Part shown: piece after piece, positions 33,964-47,204 of the stretch
Layout: each line of letters opens with the position of its first letter
Position numbering within the stretch: the first letter of the stretch is position 1
From: Gonatopus flavifemur
Lineage: Eukaryota; Arthropoda; Insecta; Hymenoptera; Dryinidae
DNA: 64,000 bases
Direction: 5' to 3'
Assembly: GCA_018340375.1 (NCBI GenBank)
Contig: JAFFJZ010000002.1
Location: forward strand, 47,822,001-47,886,000
Translations under genes and position numbers: made by a program
Notes under the pieces: model-generated
What the model saw: the letters and a program-made list of their open reading frames with translations, nothing else
Databases searched by the model: none
Told to the model about the DNA's origin: nothing

Positions 33964-36900
33964 ATAATGGGGTACAATTGGGTCATAGACATTATTAACC
34001 GCACGTTCAGGGCTCTCTCTGAAATTTTTAGAGCTCTTCAGCCAGCCAAAGGCCCACTCAAAACGAATGAAAATCCCACTCGAAGCATACTGGCTACTTC
34101 TGAGACTTAGTGGAGTGAAATACGTGATTTTTCACTCTTTCGGATTTAGAGAGCTCATCAAGGACTGGTTACTGCATGGTAACGTGGGTTATTTTTTTTA
34201 TTAAGTTTTTAATAAGCCCGCGTGTTGAATTTGGTAGCGCAATGTAATTTAAAGTATACGATCCACATTTGGGTAGTTTTCGTATCTACTATACTGAAAA
34301 TTATGGGAAGTTTTTCTTAATTTTAATGATAGATTTCGTTCTTTGATCTTGAGAGGATACCAGCGTCTATTCGGACCTCTCTTTGTATCGTATAGACGTG
34401 TCTTTTTCCCACAAACGTACTCTGATGGTTACGCTGGGATCCCCTTAAGGGATTCGTTTTTCCATCAAAAATATGACCTTTTTCTAATTTTGAGGGACTT
34501 TTCAGTGTGTTGAGTGTTGAATCCTACAAAAAGTGAAGACAAAGTGAACCAAATCATGGGGAACAATTCCCCATCCATGAACGAACCTTACTGCCATCAT
34601 TTTGTAGGAGAGGAAATTGAACAATTATTTTTTTATCGTCTAATCTTATTCTCTAACTGGATCTGATTTTATTCCCCAAGATTTCGATTGTTTGATTTGG
34701 AATCTTTAATCGTTCTCTGACGTAAGCAAGTTCTTCTTCACAAGTTTCTAATGATAGACAAGCTTGAGAATCCTTGTGAGGATCCAAACAGATCGAGGTC
34801 ATCTTAGTCAGGTTTCGAAGACGAATATTTAGTCGTACGTTGGCTAATTATAATATGACTTTATTACAGTAAACACTCGAGTGTGAAATTTAATACTAGA
34901 ATAACATTTTAAGTGATTTTTACAGGTCCATATCCGCGAATTTTTTTTCTCATCATTGAACATTGGAAAAAGTAAACTTTAAACTTAATATTGTAAATAT
35001 AGCTCAGTGTTGAAAAATCATTTGATCACTCGATGAAAATCCGTCATCTGATCTCATTCTTCAATGCATACATCAGTAACAAGAAATCCATCGTTGACAA
35101 TTAAACACTGATAGTATATCGTTTGTTGTTTGTGTTCACTAGGGTGACGCAAAAAACCGTTTGTTTCTTTTCTTCGTGTCTTGTATAAAAACATGTTGGT
35201 CTTCCATATTTGAAGAGTCCTCTCCCAAGATCAGCTCGAACAAAAATGTGTTTGGGATCACTCAAGATTTAGTTTATATTCTCAAAATAGTCCAAATTCA
35301 TTCCCTTTGAATTTCCATTTCTTTTCTCGTTGCGGTCAAATTTGGTACCTAAAAAAATAACTTCCTCAAAATTACAGCTCAAAATATTTATTTTCAAATG
35401 TTGCTTGGGGTTTATGAACATTTTTCAATTCATTGCTTTTGATGTTCGAAAAAAAAACTCGAAACCCATGCAAAATATAAAATTCCTCAAATTTATAAGA
35501 CAACCTAAGTAACCTGATTAAATGACCCTTATTGGAAGTAATAGTGCACATTGATTATTGATATGAACTTTCAAAGTTCACTCCGAAAAATCAACAGCAA
35601 TGGATTGAAAAACATTCATAAATTTTGAGCGAACTTGAGAAATAAATATTTTCTACTATGTTTCTAGATACTAAATTTTCCCGGAACGAGAAGAAAAAAT
35701 TGAAATATAAAATCAAAATTGATTTTGACGATTTTTAGGAGTTTTGAAAATCTTGAGCGATCCCCAAAAAATTTTTTTTCCGAGCTGATCCTCAGAGAAT
35801 ACCCCTGAAACATAAGAAACTAAAATATTTTCATAAGAGACACGAAAACAAAAAATATTCGGATTTATTAAATTTATATATAAATGGCATACAAATTTGA
35901 AAATTTTTTCACATGTGCAGTGTTTATATTACTAGGGCTTTAGAACGGGAATCATCACAGAGGGAGGAAATACAAGTGTAAGAATTTCAAATACTTCGAA
36001 CCTTTTCAGAAAACCCAAAAGAAACAGAAGGAATTAGATTCACTTTTTATCATCCTTGCGAAATCATAAACCCTCTTGACACGGTATAAAATATTACTGC
36101 TAACGTCATTAATGTATCAAAGAATAATGTCAATTCGAAGATAAATCATTCAAGAGAGGGTGTCTTTTCGTAGTAACAAAAGAAATCGATGATGTTATGA
36201 ATAATACATGTGCATTCATAAAAAAAATAAAAGACTGCTATCAATTGTACTTGATTTATCCTCGTAGTTTGCATTTATCCAAAGCATTACTATGCATCGT
36301 GACGTGATATCGACTGTCAATCACGTAGATTCCGTCAGAAATGTTTCGTGATACAACATTTGATTAATTTCGAACCGCATTCGCATACCAATCCATATCG
36401 AATTGCGTCCATTATGTGATCAAGATTTGATAAAAATAATTGGTTGAAAACGTTCAAAATATTCGAATAAAGAGGAATTCAAAGAAATAACGCTTTGATC
36501 TTTCTTGAAACTTCAGTAAAGATCATATCATTGTTCGTTTTAATTTTCCATAAAATAAAAAATAATTGAATAAACTTTAACATCACTTTACTCAATTTTT
36601 GATCTGATGAGATACATCAATGTCATTGACGATTCAAACCACGCGATCGTTCACACGAAACTGAGGGATAAAGTAAGATAAGGAGTGCATGACAGTACGT
36701 CGAGAATATTTATTCAACGTTCAACGGTAAATGAGAAAACCTTAATTACTTTTTTCTTAATAATAAATTCGAATCCCTTAGTTACCGAATAACTTTTTTT
36801 TTAACGCACAAATTTGATTTACGAGGATTTTATTTTCCTCACTCAATATTAATTTATGATAGTCTTGGTAATGTTCTTGCTTCGTTATCATTAGGTTTCA

Positions 36901-39900
36901 AAACTGATCGATTCTCTGTTTATTGCATGTAACACAAGGACCTCTTGAGGTTAAGAGAATATATTATGGAAACACATCCACGTTCCAAAAACTAACACAG
37001 TCAGAAGAGCACAATTAAATGGAATCTGGTGAAAACGATGTGCTTCTCCGTTGTGATTTATTCGAACAAAAGCTGTGTATATCGAAATACAAGAGATTAT
37101 TCAAAGGAATAACATTGACAATTCGATTCTATGATGGTTTTTTCACTATATTCAGAATTATATGTATTTTATTCATAACCTATAACATATATGTAATGTG
37201 AGTGTAATCTATGTCAGCATATTTCCACGCCTAGATTAAGCACAGCTAGGTCACACCCTCCACTTTGAACAATCAATAAACAGACACCTCATAATTTTAA
37301 AGAAAACAGTAGAGAAATTTGAAGAAAATGGATCCTTATAATTTGTTACCGTAACAGTTCGACGAGGAAAGCAATTATATCATGTTGCCATGGATACTTG
37401 CAATGAAGAAGAGGATAACGAACTTGGTCATTATTGCCTCAGTTGGCGTTTAATCCAGAAGCTGTTTTAGTGCTTTCAATGTTCGCTTGAGTACAATTAC
37501 TTTGCTAGATCTTCGTCCGTTTTCTGTTTGCTTTGTCTCCTTTCACCTGCACTGCAGTAATCCATTTAAGAGCGCTGAAGTGTAGAGGGCTTACTAAGAA
37601 CACAGAGGGATTGAAGAACAAAAGGTCCAAGTGAAAGTGGAATTGATATCAAACTAAAATTCGTTGTATTATTTTGTTGCTACGATTGATCAACGCTCTG
37701 TGTTTCCGATGCATCAGATTTGACTTATATTTGGCGTCTGGATATGTCTGAATTAAAGGGACTGTCAAATTATCGTCCAATGATTTGATTTACATATTCA
37801 TGAATACACTCATGGAATAATTCAGGAATTCCTGCAGGATAAATTTCATATTCAGAGGCTAAAACACTAATCTCTGTAAGTGACATTTTCATAGCGATAT
37901 AATGATACAGGAAATAGAATAGCCGAAAGCATTAAGTGGAGAATAACCTCTCGCGTTGCATCTTAACATCCACCATGAAAACTTGGCTCACCGTTTACAA
38001 TATCTAGCAACTAAGTTTGTCTTCCACATGAAGGACTCTTTACACATGTCGGACGTTGTTCACATGCCATAAAAAATACAAAAACTTTGTAATTTTTCTG
38101 TATAGAACGCACTACTCTTTTTTATATCCAATATCAACGCCAGAATAACAAACATTATGTTAACGAAAAATGATTTTCTTTACTTTGAATTGGAAAAAAT
38201 ATTTTTTCTAGTAAATATTTACTCGACATTTATTTCATTCGAATCTTATTCCATATAATGATTATTATAACGATACTTGAATTGAGTGCAGTATACCTAA
38301 GAAATAGAAATTGACATTTGTATTATACTACTATGTTACCGTAATACGTTCTCTCGACGACTTTGCTATTGTACGGCAACTCAATACGTATAAATTACAG
38401 AAGGAGTGTACTATCCCCCGGTGATTAATTTGGTTTTGACCTAGCGTGCAGTAGATTTCGGCATGTATACAAAATACAATGTTCAATTACTTCGACCAAT
38501 ATCGGTCGTTGTTCGCTTTGTAACAATACGGGTTTAATATACACTCCATTAAATTTTGAATATATGCCCTAAGGTATGCTTTATTCTCGATACATTGAAT
38601 CATTGGAATAAAAAGTAATTTTTCCCAATCATTCTCATCGAAGAATCATATAAGAACAAATAAGATTGCATGAATAAAAGCAATCGCATGTAACGCGGGA
38701 TCCCTTATCGGTTCCATGTCTCCTGTGCTACAAAGTTCTTATTTTTCCATCATCAGGTTTCACACAATTCTTCCGCAAATTAACGCGAATGACAGCTGTT
38801 CTTTTCATTCTAACGAATTTGTTTGATATTCATAACACTCCGTGTACAAGATTAATACTCTTTGAGATGTAAATCTGCATGCATCCCTTAATGTAACTTG
38901 TACACAAGTTATTTTCAGTCTAACGATGTAAAAGAAAAACAGAATACGCGTAGTTGATGAACGAATACATCTGGTTGGTGTAATATAAAGTCTGATACCA
39001 AACAAGGTCGTCCTGTAATTTCGTAAATCAAATGGTGCCGTAAGTGACATTCTCGTTGATATACACCCGCACGCATATGTGGACAGTCCACTGGATTTCT
39101 CCGACAAGATCTACGAGAACACGTTCATGATAGTTTCGTGTACAATGTTGATCTACAGATATCCAGTATGCATACTGGTTTATTACAGTCGTATAAATGA
39201 AGGACTTTGTAATCAGTAACATGTTCCTGCGTACGTGTCTATCGTACGTCTTTATCCCGGTTACATCTGCAGTGGCGAAAGAAATGCATGTAAATAAGAG
39301 AAGAGAAAAATCTCGCGAATAAAATTCCGTGGTTTGCACTGAAGAACATGTGTTTTATTCCTCACGTTTTAGATTAGGAAGATTTTGTTCGAAATTTATT
39401 ATCAAATTTTTTTTAATTCCTTCAGAGTTTCGATAACTGTCCAAAGTTAGTTTCTGGATGTTTTGTGAATCAGAAAAAATCTCTATAAAATTCAGTTTAT
39501 ACGCTAAAAGCATTTAGAGGCTGCTTATCAAGCAACGTTGAAATTTCCCAACGCGACAGCTGTATCAAAACTTCACAATTATACCTGTTCCTAATTTTAC
39601 AAGGAATTTCATATCCCATGTACGAAATTCTCATCCGCTGTAGCTGTCTTGAACTTTCAAAATAAAAACTCCAAAATCTACCACCTCGCACAGCAATTGA
39701 TAATTTAAATTGTTGAAAACTCGATCTTCTCTGATAATGATTTCTTGGCGCAACAAAACCAATAATTTTCATCCTTAATTCATTCCACCCTAATGACGAT
39801 AGCTGGAAGAAATATTACAATCAACCCTTTATCCTCGTGACCTCCTTTAAGTTTCGCTCCAAAATGAAACACTTGTTCCTTTCAAATATGAAGTTAAATG

Positions 39901-41660
39901 TAAATGAAATTTTCTACGTGAAATGTAACACAAGATACCTTTCTTTCCTCAATTTTGTTCTCCACCGAAATACTGAGGTCACATGTCCTCTATCTTCTAA
40001 AATGAAATTTCCGTTGTTCATTAAAAACTTGTGATATTTCATTACTTTTTATTCCGCTAGACTTTCTTTTTCCCACATTCGGATGGAGGTGAAAATTTAG
40101 TTGAGAAGAACATGACAATCTCGTAAAGTGGAAAAAAAATTGTAGAAAAAAAGAGTGATATTTTTTATGCGACAAATCGAGATGGCACATAAAACGAATC
40201 CAAAGAAATGCCGGAGGCAATTGAATTGGAGCAAACCGTGACACGATGTACGTGAAGTTTCTAGAACCGAGATACGAAAGAGGTTGTAGCAGCAGCAACG
40301 AATCCTGGGGGACAATCGAAACAAATTACTTTCTGGATACAATGATGTCATCGTCGTTTAAACAAAAAACTATAAAATCTTTTACATACATCGTGAACTG
40401 GAGGTTGTAAAATATATGTGACACTGTTTTGATGCGAGAGTACCTCTCTGTGAATGTAATAATTGTACACATAAAAACCTTATACGTTTCCTGCCACAAG
40501 AATAGGTTGTCAATGATTAATTGGATGGATTGTAGCGAATGGAAAAATCCCATTGCACAGAAATTCGGTATATTTGTTATTGGAAAGCGTTATAAAATTA
40601 TTTAAAACAATTTCAACTGGGATTCGCGACTTGATCGCGGACATGAATAGATAATAAATGAAATAAAATTCACATCCTACGTTATTTGTTTTTGTTTTAA
40701 ATACACTAAAAGTGTTTCCATCAGAAATGTTGCCCAATCTAGGGCATAATATTAACGTGAGACTCTTGAGAGAATATACCATTTTAGACATCATCGAAAC
40801 ACAACGTTTCGATTACAGCGGCATCAATTATATGCTGCTAAATTATATGAGTTGTAGTTCACAAACCCTGAAGTACACGATAGTGAAATTGAGACCGTTC
40901 AAAAATTTGATACAGTACACAACAATTCTTTCATTTTGGTATTCATAACCCCTGTCATATACGACCGTATTTGCTGATTTCAAAATATCCTCTCAACCTG
41001 ATTGTCGCATGAAATTTTTCACTGTCATAGATATGAACGCATTCGAGCGTGAAATTTTGTAAAACTTTAATATTCTAAAAAGCTTTCAGTTGAAAAGACA
41101 ATCAGAGAAACCGACCTCATTTCAAATCTTGATGAATGAGCTGTTAGATCAAATACTGAAATCTATGCTATTAGCGGGTACAGCGACATTGATATCCCTC
41201 ATCAAACTGCCAAGAATAAACTGAATGAGACACATAAGACAAATGGACAGCAGTAATATACTGAAATGTCGACCGAATAGACAGATGAACGTCACAAGAA
41301 AAAGAGAGCGCTCAAGTGTTAGGTGGATGAGATGGATGATACGGAGGTGTGGACATGTAGACGTGCGGACGACGAATACCGGCAGTTGGAGAATGAAAGT
41401 AAAAGTCCGACTGAATTGGGTCTTGATGGTGATCGCGGCTAAGTATCTTATAACAGGTAATTGTGAGGAAAGCTTGAATCGATTGAAATACAGCACATTG
41501 TTTTCTATAATATTTTTCTCAATATTTTGTTTTCGGAACTGCAGTAAATATGATACTCCATGATATCATCGAGCAAGATATTGTTTATTAAAAGTGAGCT
41601 TTTAACAATAGTCTGGTGGAGTTTTTTCTTCAAGCATCAGAACATCTTTTTTTGAAACGG
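33964..41660. other. Long AT-rich non-coding stretch
   Basis: This 7.7-kb stretch is one of the few without recognisable inverted-repeat elements. Reading frames are at most about 103 residues, lack domains and are typical of chance. No tRNA, satellite or other element was recognised. It could be intronic or intergenic. Confidence 0.4.
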
Positions 41661-41670
41661 AATAAAAAGC

Positions 41671-41884
41671 ATGGATAAGAAGAATTCGCTATGGCAGCTG
41701 TACAGTACCTAACTGTGATAGCTATACTTCACGTATTTGATATTTGGATACCCAAAAATATTGGCGTGATAGCGGAATTTTAGCTACTGTGGTAATAACT
41801 TTTGTTGTCACCGCTAAAAAAACACAGCTACCATAGCTAGGTAATTTTTAGCTATCCAAAAATCAACATCATTTCTTTCCGTGA
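41671..41884. repeat. AGCTA-rich MITE, GATATTTGGATA family
   Basis: The unit shares TGATATTTGGATA and CTACCATAGCTA with the MITE at 60345-60550, in the same order. The right end reads CACGGAAAGAAATGATGTTG on the minus strand. The left end is degraded. It is non-coding. Confidence 0.6.
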
Positions 41885-41885
41885 G

Positions 41886-42516
41886 CTTCCATGATAAAAG
41901 GATGGAATATCCCACTGTACAAAATAATTGTCGAATTTTCCCCCAGAAAATGATGGCAGCAAAGTTCCTCCATAGATGGGAAATTGTTCACCATAATTTG
42001 ATGGACCTTGCCTTCGTTTGTAGAGGATTCAACCTCCAAAAAACAAAATAATTTCTCGAAGTGGTGGAAAAACGGATCTCCACAATGAGGGGAAGGAATA
42101 CATCAACAGTGTGAAGGAAAACTCCCTAGATTTTTTGCAGTGTATACACATCTATAGATCACTGGATTACAACATCAAACGATTAAAAACTAGAATAATT
42201 CAAGTCTGATGACTGGTTTAATGAAATCCTCCAACCCTGTTTATTAGCCGCCAAACGCCTCATTTCTACATATTACATATTGTATCTACGATAGCTCTTG
42301 TCTTGCATAATTTGTTTCGTATAACTTAATCTAGGTCTGCTTTCACAGGTTTTACCATTCATTTTTCCTCCTAATATTGTTTTCAATGAACTATCATGCC
42401 TTAACGCGTGTCCTATCAGTATCCATTGAACTTCTATTTAAAACAGCATCATTTCAGAACTCCTATTACATACATATTTGATCTTGATATTTCATCACGT
42501 TGATGAACGTATCAAT
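41886..42516. other. Non-coding spacer
   Basis: No gene or element was recognised between the two flanking MITEs. Confidence 0.35.
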
Positions 42517-42742
42517 CACACGGGAAAAATAATTCGCTGATATTTGGATAGTGATTTAGATCTATTGTTTGAATACCACAGCAATTCTTTCAACTGTAAT
42601 AGCGAGGAATATTCTTGCTGTCCAAATATCAACCACTAATTCTTGCTGTCGCAGCTAATAAATAGCTAGAGCTAAGCTTATTTTAGCTGCAACAGCGAAA
42701 AAAGTGAATAGCTGCCACAGCGGATTCATTGTTTTTTTGTGC
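42517..42742. repeat. AGCTA-rich MITE, GATATTTGGATA family
   Basis: CACACGGGAAAAATAATTCG at the left is followed by GATATTTGGATAG. A mirrored CTGTCCAAATATCAACCA lies in the interior. AGCTGCAACAGCG words follow, and a degraded end TTTTTTTGTGCG closes the unit near 42742. Confidence 0.6.
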
Positions 42743-42744
42743 GA

Positions 42745-43645
42745 ATGGACCTAGTACCCCCTTAGATATGTATCTCAAACTTGAAATAACAGAAGCGATT
42801 GAAGCATTATTGTGCAAAGAACATCTTAGACTGAAGGATTAACGAGTAGTAACCGACGTGAGAAGTGACTACCTTTTTACAACCCTGTTGAGAGGAGAGT
42901 AAGAAAAAAAGGAAGAAGAAAAGATATGGGAGGGAGGAAAAAGATTTGTGTCAAGTGTTCGGCTTTCAAAGACTGTGCAAATTAAGGTTACCAATTTACA
43001 TGGCAATCGATTCATCGTTCAAGGCCACGAACAATCTTATGAAATTCAACAAGATGAGAGGGTGCTCTTGAATGTGATGGTCTCACAACTCACTTACTAT
43101 TTTCCGAAACATATCTTGGTATGTGAATTGGTCTTCCAACGAGAAATAAATGTTGAATAGGATCTTTGTCGCGGACTTGCGACTTGTGAATTTAATAAAT
43201 TCATCTCTAGTTTTGAATTATAATAGTCAAAATGAAGTAGAATGTTGTACCAAGACCATGTAACACGTGCAGGAAGACTATTAATATTAATGCAACCAAT
43301 AATCGGTTTTTGTTGAATTGTCAATGAAAGATTTCCTGTTATTGGCAAAAGTATAGTTTATGACTGGCAGACAAAATATCCCAGTAATGGAACCGTTTGA
43401 TGATCAGTCGATGCACTGCTATGCTAGATGGCCGATGATTGATGTTTTGTCCAGGGTTCCTGACTTTGAGGAAATTTCCCTGAATTTAGGGGAATCGATA
43501 GTGCTCCAGTGAATCAGGAAAAAAATCTTCAGATTCCATGAATCTAGGCAAATGTATAAAAATGATCGATTGAACATATAAAGATGCTATAAACCTCGAA
43601 TTGAGATAAATAATTTATGAATTATAATGTCTTGAGAGGATACTA
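42745..43645. other. Non-coding spacer
   Basis: A 70-codon frame at 42948-43160 starts after an A/G-rich run. It has no recognisable domain and I do not call it a gene. No repeat was identified. Confidence 0.35.
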
Positions 43646-43799
43646 CACTGTTAGAAATTTCTGATTGAATTTTCAGTCACATGTAATGGAAGCAATTTCC
43701 ACTCACGTGAATGAAAAGTAATGTACAGTAGTATTGAAAATTCAAGAACCAGTGCTCTTTAAATTTCATGCACATGTTCATGATTGTTGAAAAAAAAAA

Positions 43800-43872
43800 T
43801 CACCTCCACAAGATGTGAACGCGGGACGTCGAAACCGGACGCCAATGCTCTATCACTCAAGCCACTGCCACT
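43800..43872 (-). repeat. tRNA-like SINE head fragment
   Basis: On the minus strand, TGGCTTGAGTGATAGAGC (43847-43864) forms a good A box and D arm. GCGTTCACATCT (43811-43822) is a weak B box. The spacing is shorter than in a normal tRNA and the stems are poor, so it is a pseudo-tRNA or SINE fragment. Confidence 0.4.
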
Positions 43873-44035
43873 TACGTGGAACGCAGCATTCTTCTGCTCA
43901 TATGACCTTGCGTTCATTCTTCAAACTTGTGAATCAAGATGTACTTGTGATGTAGAAACACTGAACAAACCGTGTGATCTAACTAGTACATAGTTGAATT
44001 GGATACGTGGATGACTCCGTCAAAGCGTTAATATA

Positions 44036-44150
44036 CAGGGTGACCCAAGTGAGAAAAATTGTATTTCAAGGGCGTATCCTGCAGCCATAATGCAAGAATT
44101 TCCCGTTTTTTGAAGGTTAGTTTTTGAGATATGAGCATTTTTAAATTTTT
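44036..44150. repeat. Solitary transposon end, CAGGGTGACCC
   Basis: After TA at 44034-44035 the sequence CAGGGTGACCCAAGTGAGAA resembles the terminal repeats of Tc1/mariner-type elements. No mirrored partner was found nearby. The right limit is arbitrary. Confidence 0.3.
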
Positions 44151-44524
44151 TTTCTAATCCAAACCAACTTGAATCATTTTTGTTGTTTTCAGTTGGATGC
44201 CATTAGAGTCATGATTTGATTACAATTATAATGATATTATTATGTTATTATACTGGATTAAATTTTTCTAAGTTTTTTCAATCACCTGTACATTAATTTC
44301 AATTTTCATGCACAATAACTTGAAAATTCAATAACCTGTATTTGGATTCCTATTTCAGTTCACAAAAATTGAATTTTCATTCACATATGTACATGAAAAG
44401 TAGATGAAATTTCAAGAAATTTTTAACAGTGTAGTGCAGAAACTTCGGCCAAAATGTTTGTTTTTTCAAATGATTTGAAAGCAGTTCAATGGAATTCAAT
44501 AATTTTCATTTCCAGACCTATATT

Positions 44525-44764
44525 GGGGAAAAAAATTTGGTTGATATACGCGCAACTAAAATTTTTTGTTGTCATAACTAGAAGTTTAGTGAATCGAACC
44601 AAATTTGGTTGTGCGAACCAAAAAAATGCTACAAAGTCACTTTTAGTTCAGAGAAACTGAATTTTCGTGAGACCTACTCAATTTTTAATTGTGTCGAAAA
44701 AACATTTTGGTTGAGCATATAATAACAAAATATTTTAGTTCGTATAATTGAACAGTTTCCTCAG
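44525..44764. repeat. MITE, CCCTGAGGAAA family, copy 2
   Basis: It is homologous to 22771-23051 along its length: GGTTGATATA, ATTTTTTGTTGTC, GAACCAAATTTGG and, at the right, GTTTCCTCAG. The left terminus has decayed to TTGGGGAAAAA. Confidence 0.7.
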
Positions 44765-44769
44765 CGCAT

Positions 44770-45241
44770 ATTATCACACATTTCAGGTAGCTCAATTAAA
44801 CCTAATTGGTTTCATTGCACCAGTTTCGAATAATTTGAAAGGAACGATTCAACTAGAGCTCCGGTGTCAGTATCTTTTCAACGACCCATACAGCAGCACA
44901 CAAGGGAACATGAATATTTCAATTGGAGTTGGAAGAATTCAATCCTCAAGAAATCTTCCTGAGCTCCACGCCTGTGTAGAAGGATACCATCGATACAAAT
45001 AGTGTCTATCTGATGATTGTCTTTCATGTAAGATTGCTCGAAACTGAACTCATAACAAAATCTAAAATATTCAGGGATGAATATTCGAATGTTCATTGAT
45101 TACTGTATGAAATTTGAATTTTTTAGGAGTGAGGGAATATCAGATGGAATCAGGGAAATTCTTATTCTCGAGTTTTGTCACTGACGGAAGTAAACTGGGG
45201 AATAGGCATATGAAAATCCAATGAAGAGTGAAGTTTGGATT
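44770..45241. other. Non-coding spacer
   Basis: No gene or clear repeat was recognised. Confidence 0.35.
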
Positions 45242-45739
45242 CCCTGGTGAAAATAGGAGTGAGAAGAAAGAGTAAACGAAGCGTATGCTGAAGGGTAACA
45301 GAAACGTTAATGGAAAGGAAACGAAGCTTGAATGGAAAGGATACAAAGAGTATGTGAAACGGGAATTGAAACAAAGAAAGCGGGGAAAATTCAAGAAATC
45401 TAAACCAAAAAATTGAACCCTGTGGTGAGAATCGAACCAGTGACTTTCACTATGGTAGGGTCTTATCCACTGAGCCATCGTCGTTGACTTCAAGTGCTGG
45501 AAGATGTAATTTAAAGTCAGAATAGGTATGACTCGCATACGCTTCATATAACCTACTATTACGTTACGTGAAGCGTATGCGAAACGGGATCGGAAGTTTA
45601 TGAAACGTATACAGAACGTATGATTTGATGACTTTCCAACGAGCGGGTGTCATACGCCCCAGAAAGAGGGAGTTGAAACGTTTTTCGCTTCGTTTACGTT
45701 TCCTTCTCGCTTTGTGTATACGCTTCATTTTCACCAGGG
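45242..45739. repeat. Inverted-repeat element, CCCTGGTGAAAAT ends, with tRNA-like core
   Basis: CCCTGGTGAAAATAGGAGTG at 45242 is mirrored by CCCTGGTGAAAATGAAGCGT ending at 45739. Words such as AAACGAAGCG and CGTATGCGAAACGGGAT recur in both halves. The middle carries a tRNA-like sequence. A smaller relative with CCCTGGTGGAAA ends lies at 52344-52595. Confidence 0.65.
45414..45486 (-). repeat. tRNA-like sequence inside the CCCTGGTGAAAA element
   Basis: On the minus strand, TGGCTCAGTGG (45467-45477) matches a tRNA A box and GGTTCGATTCTC (45427-45438) a B box, about 28 nt apart as in a real tRNA. However, the T stem has only two pairs and the anticodon stem is weak. I regard it as a tRNA-derived SINE head or pseudo-tRNA. 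Confidence 0.5.
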
Positions 45740-45800
45740 TTTACTCTGTAATCACAGTCAGCATAGTAACACTGCTCTCGTTTATTTCAGTACCCATGTA

Positions 45801-46140
45801 CACGGAGAGAAAAGAATAGTTATATTCTCAATGTAGCATGGGAATGATTACTATGTTACATGGTGACGAAAATTTTTAGATGGTGCGAGTCACTTGACAT
45901 AGTGATGCTCCCGATTTTATGTGGTAACATTAGCCCTGTTAACATAGTAATGATTACCATGTTACATTGGAGACAGTACTATGCAACTAAACATGAATCC
46001 AATGCTATAAAGTAATACAAATGCATTTGTAGCTAATTTATTTGCGGTGATAGCTAAAATTTAGCTGCGGGAGCTAATTTAATGGCTGTCCGTGTCTGTG
46101 CTAACCATTTAGCTGCTGCAGCTAAATTATTTTTTTCGTG
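45801..46140. repeat. CACGGAGA-group MITE cluster
   Basis: The left end CACGGAGAGAAAAGAATAGT follows TA (45799-45800). The right end on the minus strand, CACGAAAAAAATAATTTAGC, is followed by TA (46141-46142). The left part repeats ATTACTATGTTACATGG and ATTACCATGTTACATTGG. The right part is AGCTAA-rich and resembles another sub-family, so two adjoining units are likely. Confidence 0.5.
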
Positions 46141-46579
46141 TATTGTATAAAACATCGATCGAAACTTCATACAAATTTTATAAAAAATATCGATGATTGG
46201 TTCTAATGCCAATTTTCCCAGTCGCATCAATGTAAGCCGTTATCAATCATTTATGTACACTGTAAAAACTGTTTACTGGAAAATTTCAGTCTTTCCACTG
46301 GAAGTCATGGACCAATACATTGAAGTGGAAACTCCAGTACATTCACAGAGATGTTCCAGTACATTGACTGAAATTTCACTAAAAAAAATTGGAATTTCGC
46401 AATACAAATTCTGTGAAATTGAATTGAATGTATTGGAAAATAAATATACTGAATATTTCGGGTTAGTATCTGCAGTTCGGAATCGTATTCTTCAATAACA
46501 CTCTAAAACTACCACGGTTCTTGAAAGGATATCAGCGCCGTGGCACGTTGCAATTTTTTCTGACAAATAACTCGAAAAT

Positions 46580-47200
46580 GTACAAAGAAAGAATCATTTG
46601 CTAAACAGTGAAATCTGATTATGCTGCAGCAGCACAATTTTTGCTATGACAGCGATCTATTAGTTATCACAGCAATTTTGTTTGCTATGACAGTGATTTT
46701 TTTTAGCTGTAACAGCAAAAAAATGTTTGCTCCTGCAGCAGAATTTGTTTGCTATTCTGTATATACACCGTTAGAAATTACTGTTTGAACTTCCGATTAC
46801 ATGTAATGGAAGCAAAAGTTATTCACGTAGCTGAAAAATTCATTGAAAATTCCATTGCATTCAAATGAAATTTCAGTTACGAAAATATATATTAATGTAT
46901 GATGAGCAAAAATTTCAAATTCAGTTGCGTGTAAATGAATTCTTATCTCAATCACCAAGAATTGGAGAGTTCATTTACAAATGTACATGAAAAATATATT
47001 CAATTTAACGACATTCCTAACAGTGTAATACTAAAAATTTTGCTGGTCCAGTGAAAAATTTGCTACATTAGTTAATCATGTTGCTCTCCCAGCAATCCAG
47101 TTAGCTGCGGCAGTGAATTTTTAGCTAGATTAGCAAAAAGATTTGCTATTCTATATATAATATCTCGATCCGCTGCAACAGCAAATTTCACTGCACTGGT
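46580..47200. repeat. AGC/GCT-rich MITE interrupted by a second MITE
   Basis: Words such as GCTATGACAGCGA, ATCACAGCAATTTTG and TGCTATTCTGTATATA parallel the intact unit at 57337-57694. The outer ends are degraded, so the limits are approximate. The insert at 46766-47025 splits it exactly at a TA. Confidence 0.6.
46766..47025. repeat. TA-flanked CACTGTTAGAAAT-family MITE, 260 bp
   Basis: The ends CACCGTTAGAAATTACTGTT and, on the minus strand, CACTGTTAGGAATGTCGTTA are flanked by TA (46764-46765, 47026-47027). The related sequence near 57530-57550 reads CTATTCTATATATAATACC without an insert, so it shows the empty site. Confidence 0.8.
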
Positions 47201-47204
47201 ATCT

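Larger units (their letters stand above)
43646..44431. repeat. TA-flanked CACTGTTAGAAATTT-family element with insertions
   Basis: The ends CACTGTTAGAAATTTCTGAT and, on the minus strand, CACTGTTAAAAATTTCTTGA are flanked by TA (43644-43645, 44432-44433). The interior shares the ACATGTAATGGAAGCAA word with 46766-47025. At 786 bp it is about three times longer than that relative. A tRNA-like sequence and a solitary transposon end lie inside and may account for the extra length. Confidence 0.65.

Noticed and set aside
41225..41563. 112-codon Arg-rich frame
   Set aside because: I considered a retrotransposon relic, but no reverse-transcriptase, nuclease or zinc-knuckle motif can be seen.
42948..43160. 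70-codon frame after a purine-rich leader
   Set aside because: No recognised family. The length is normal for chance frames in this composition.
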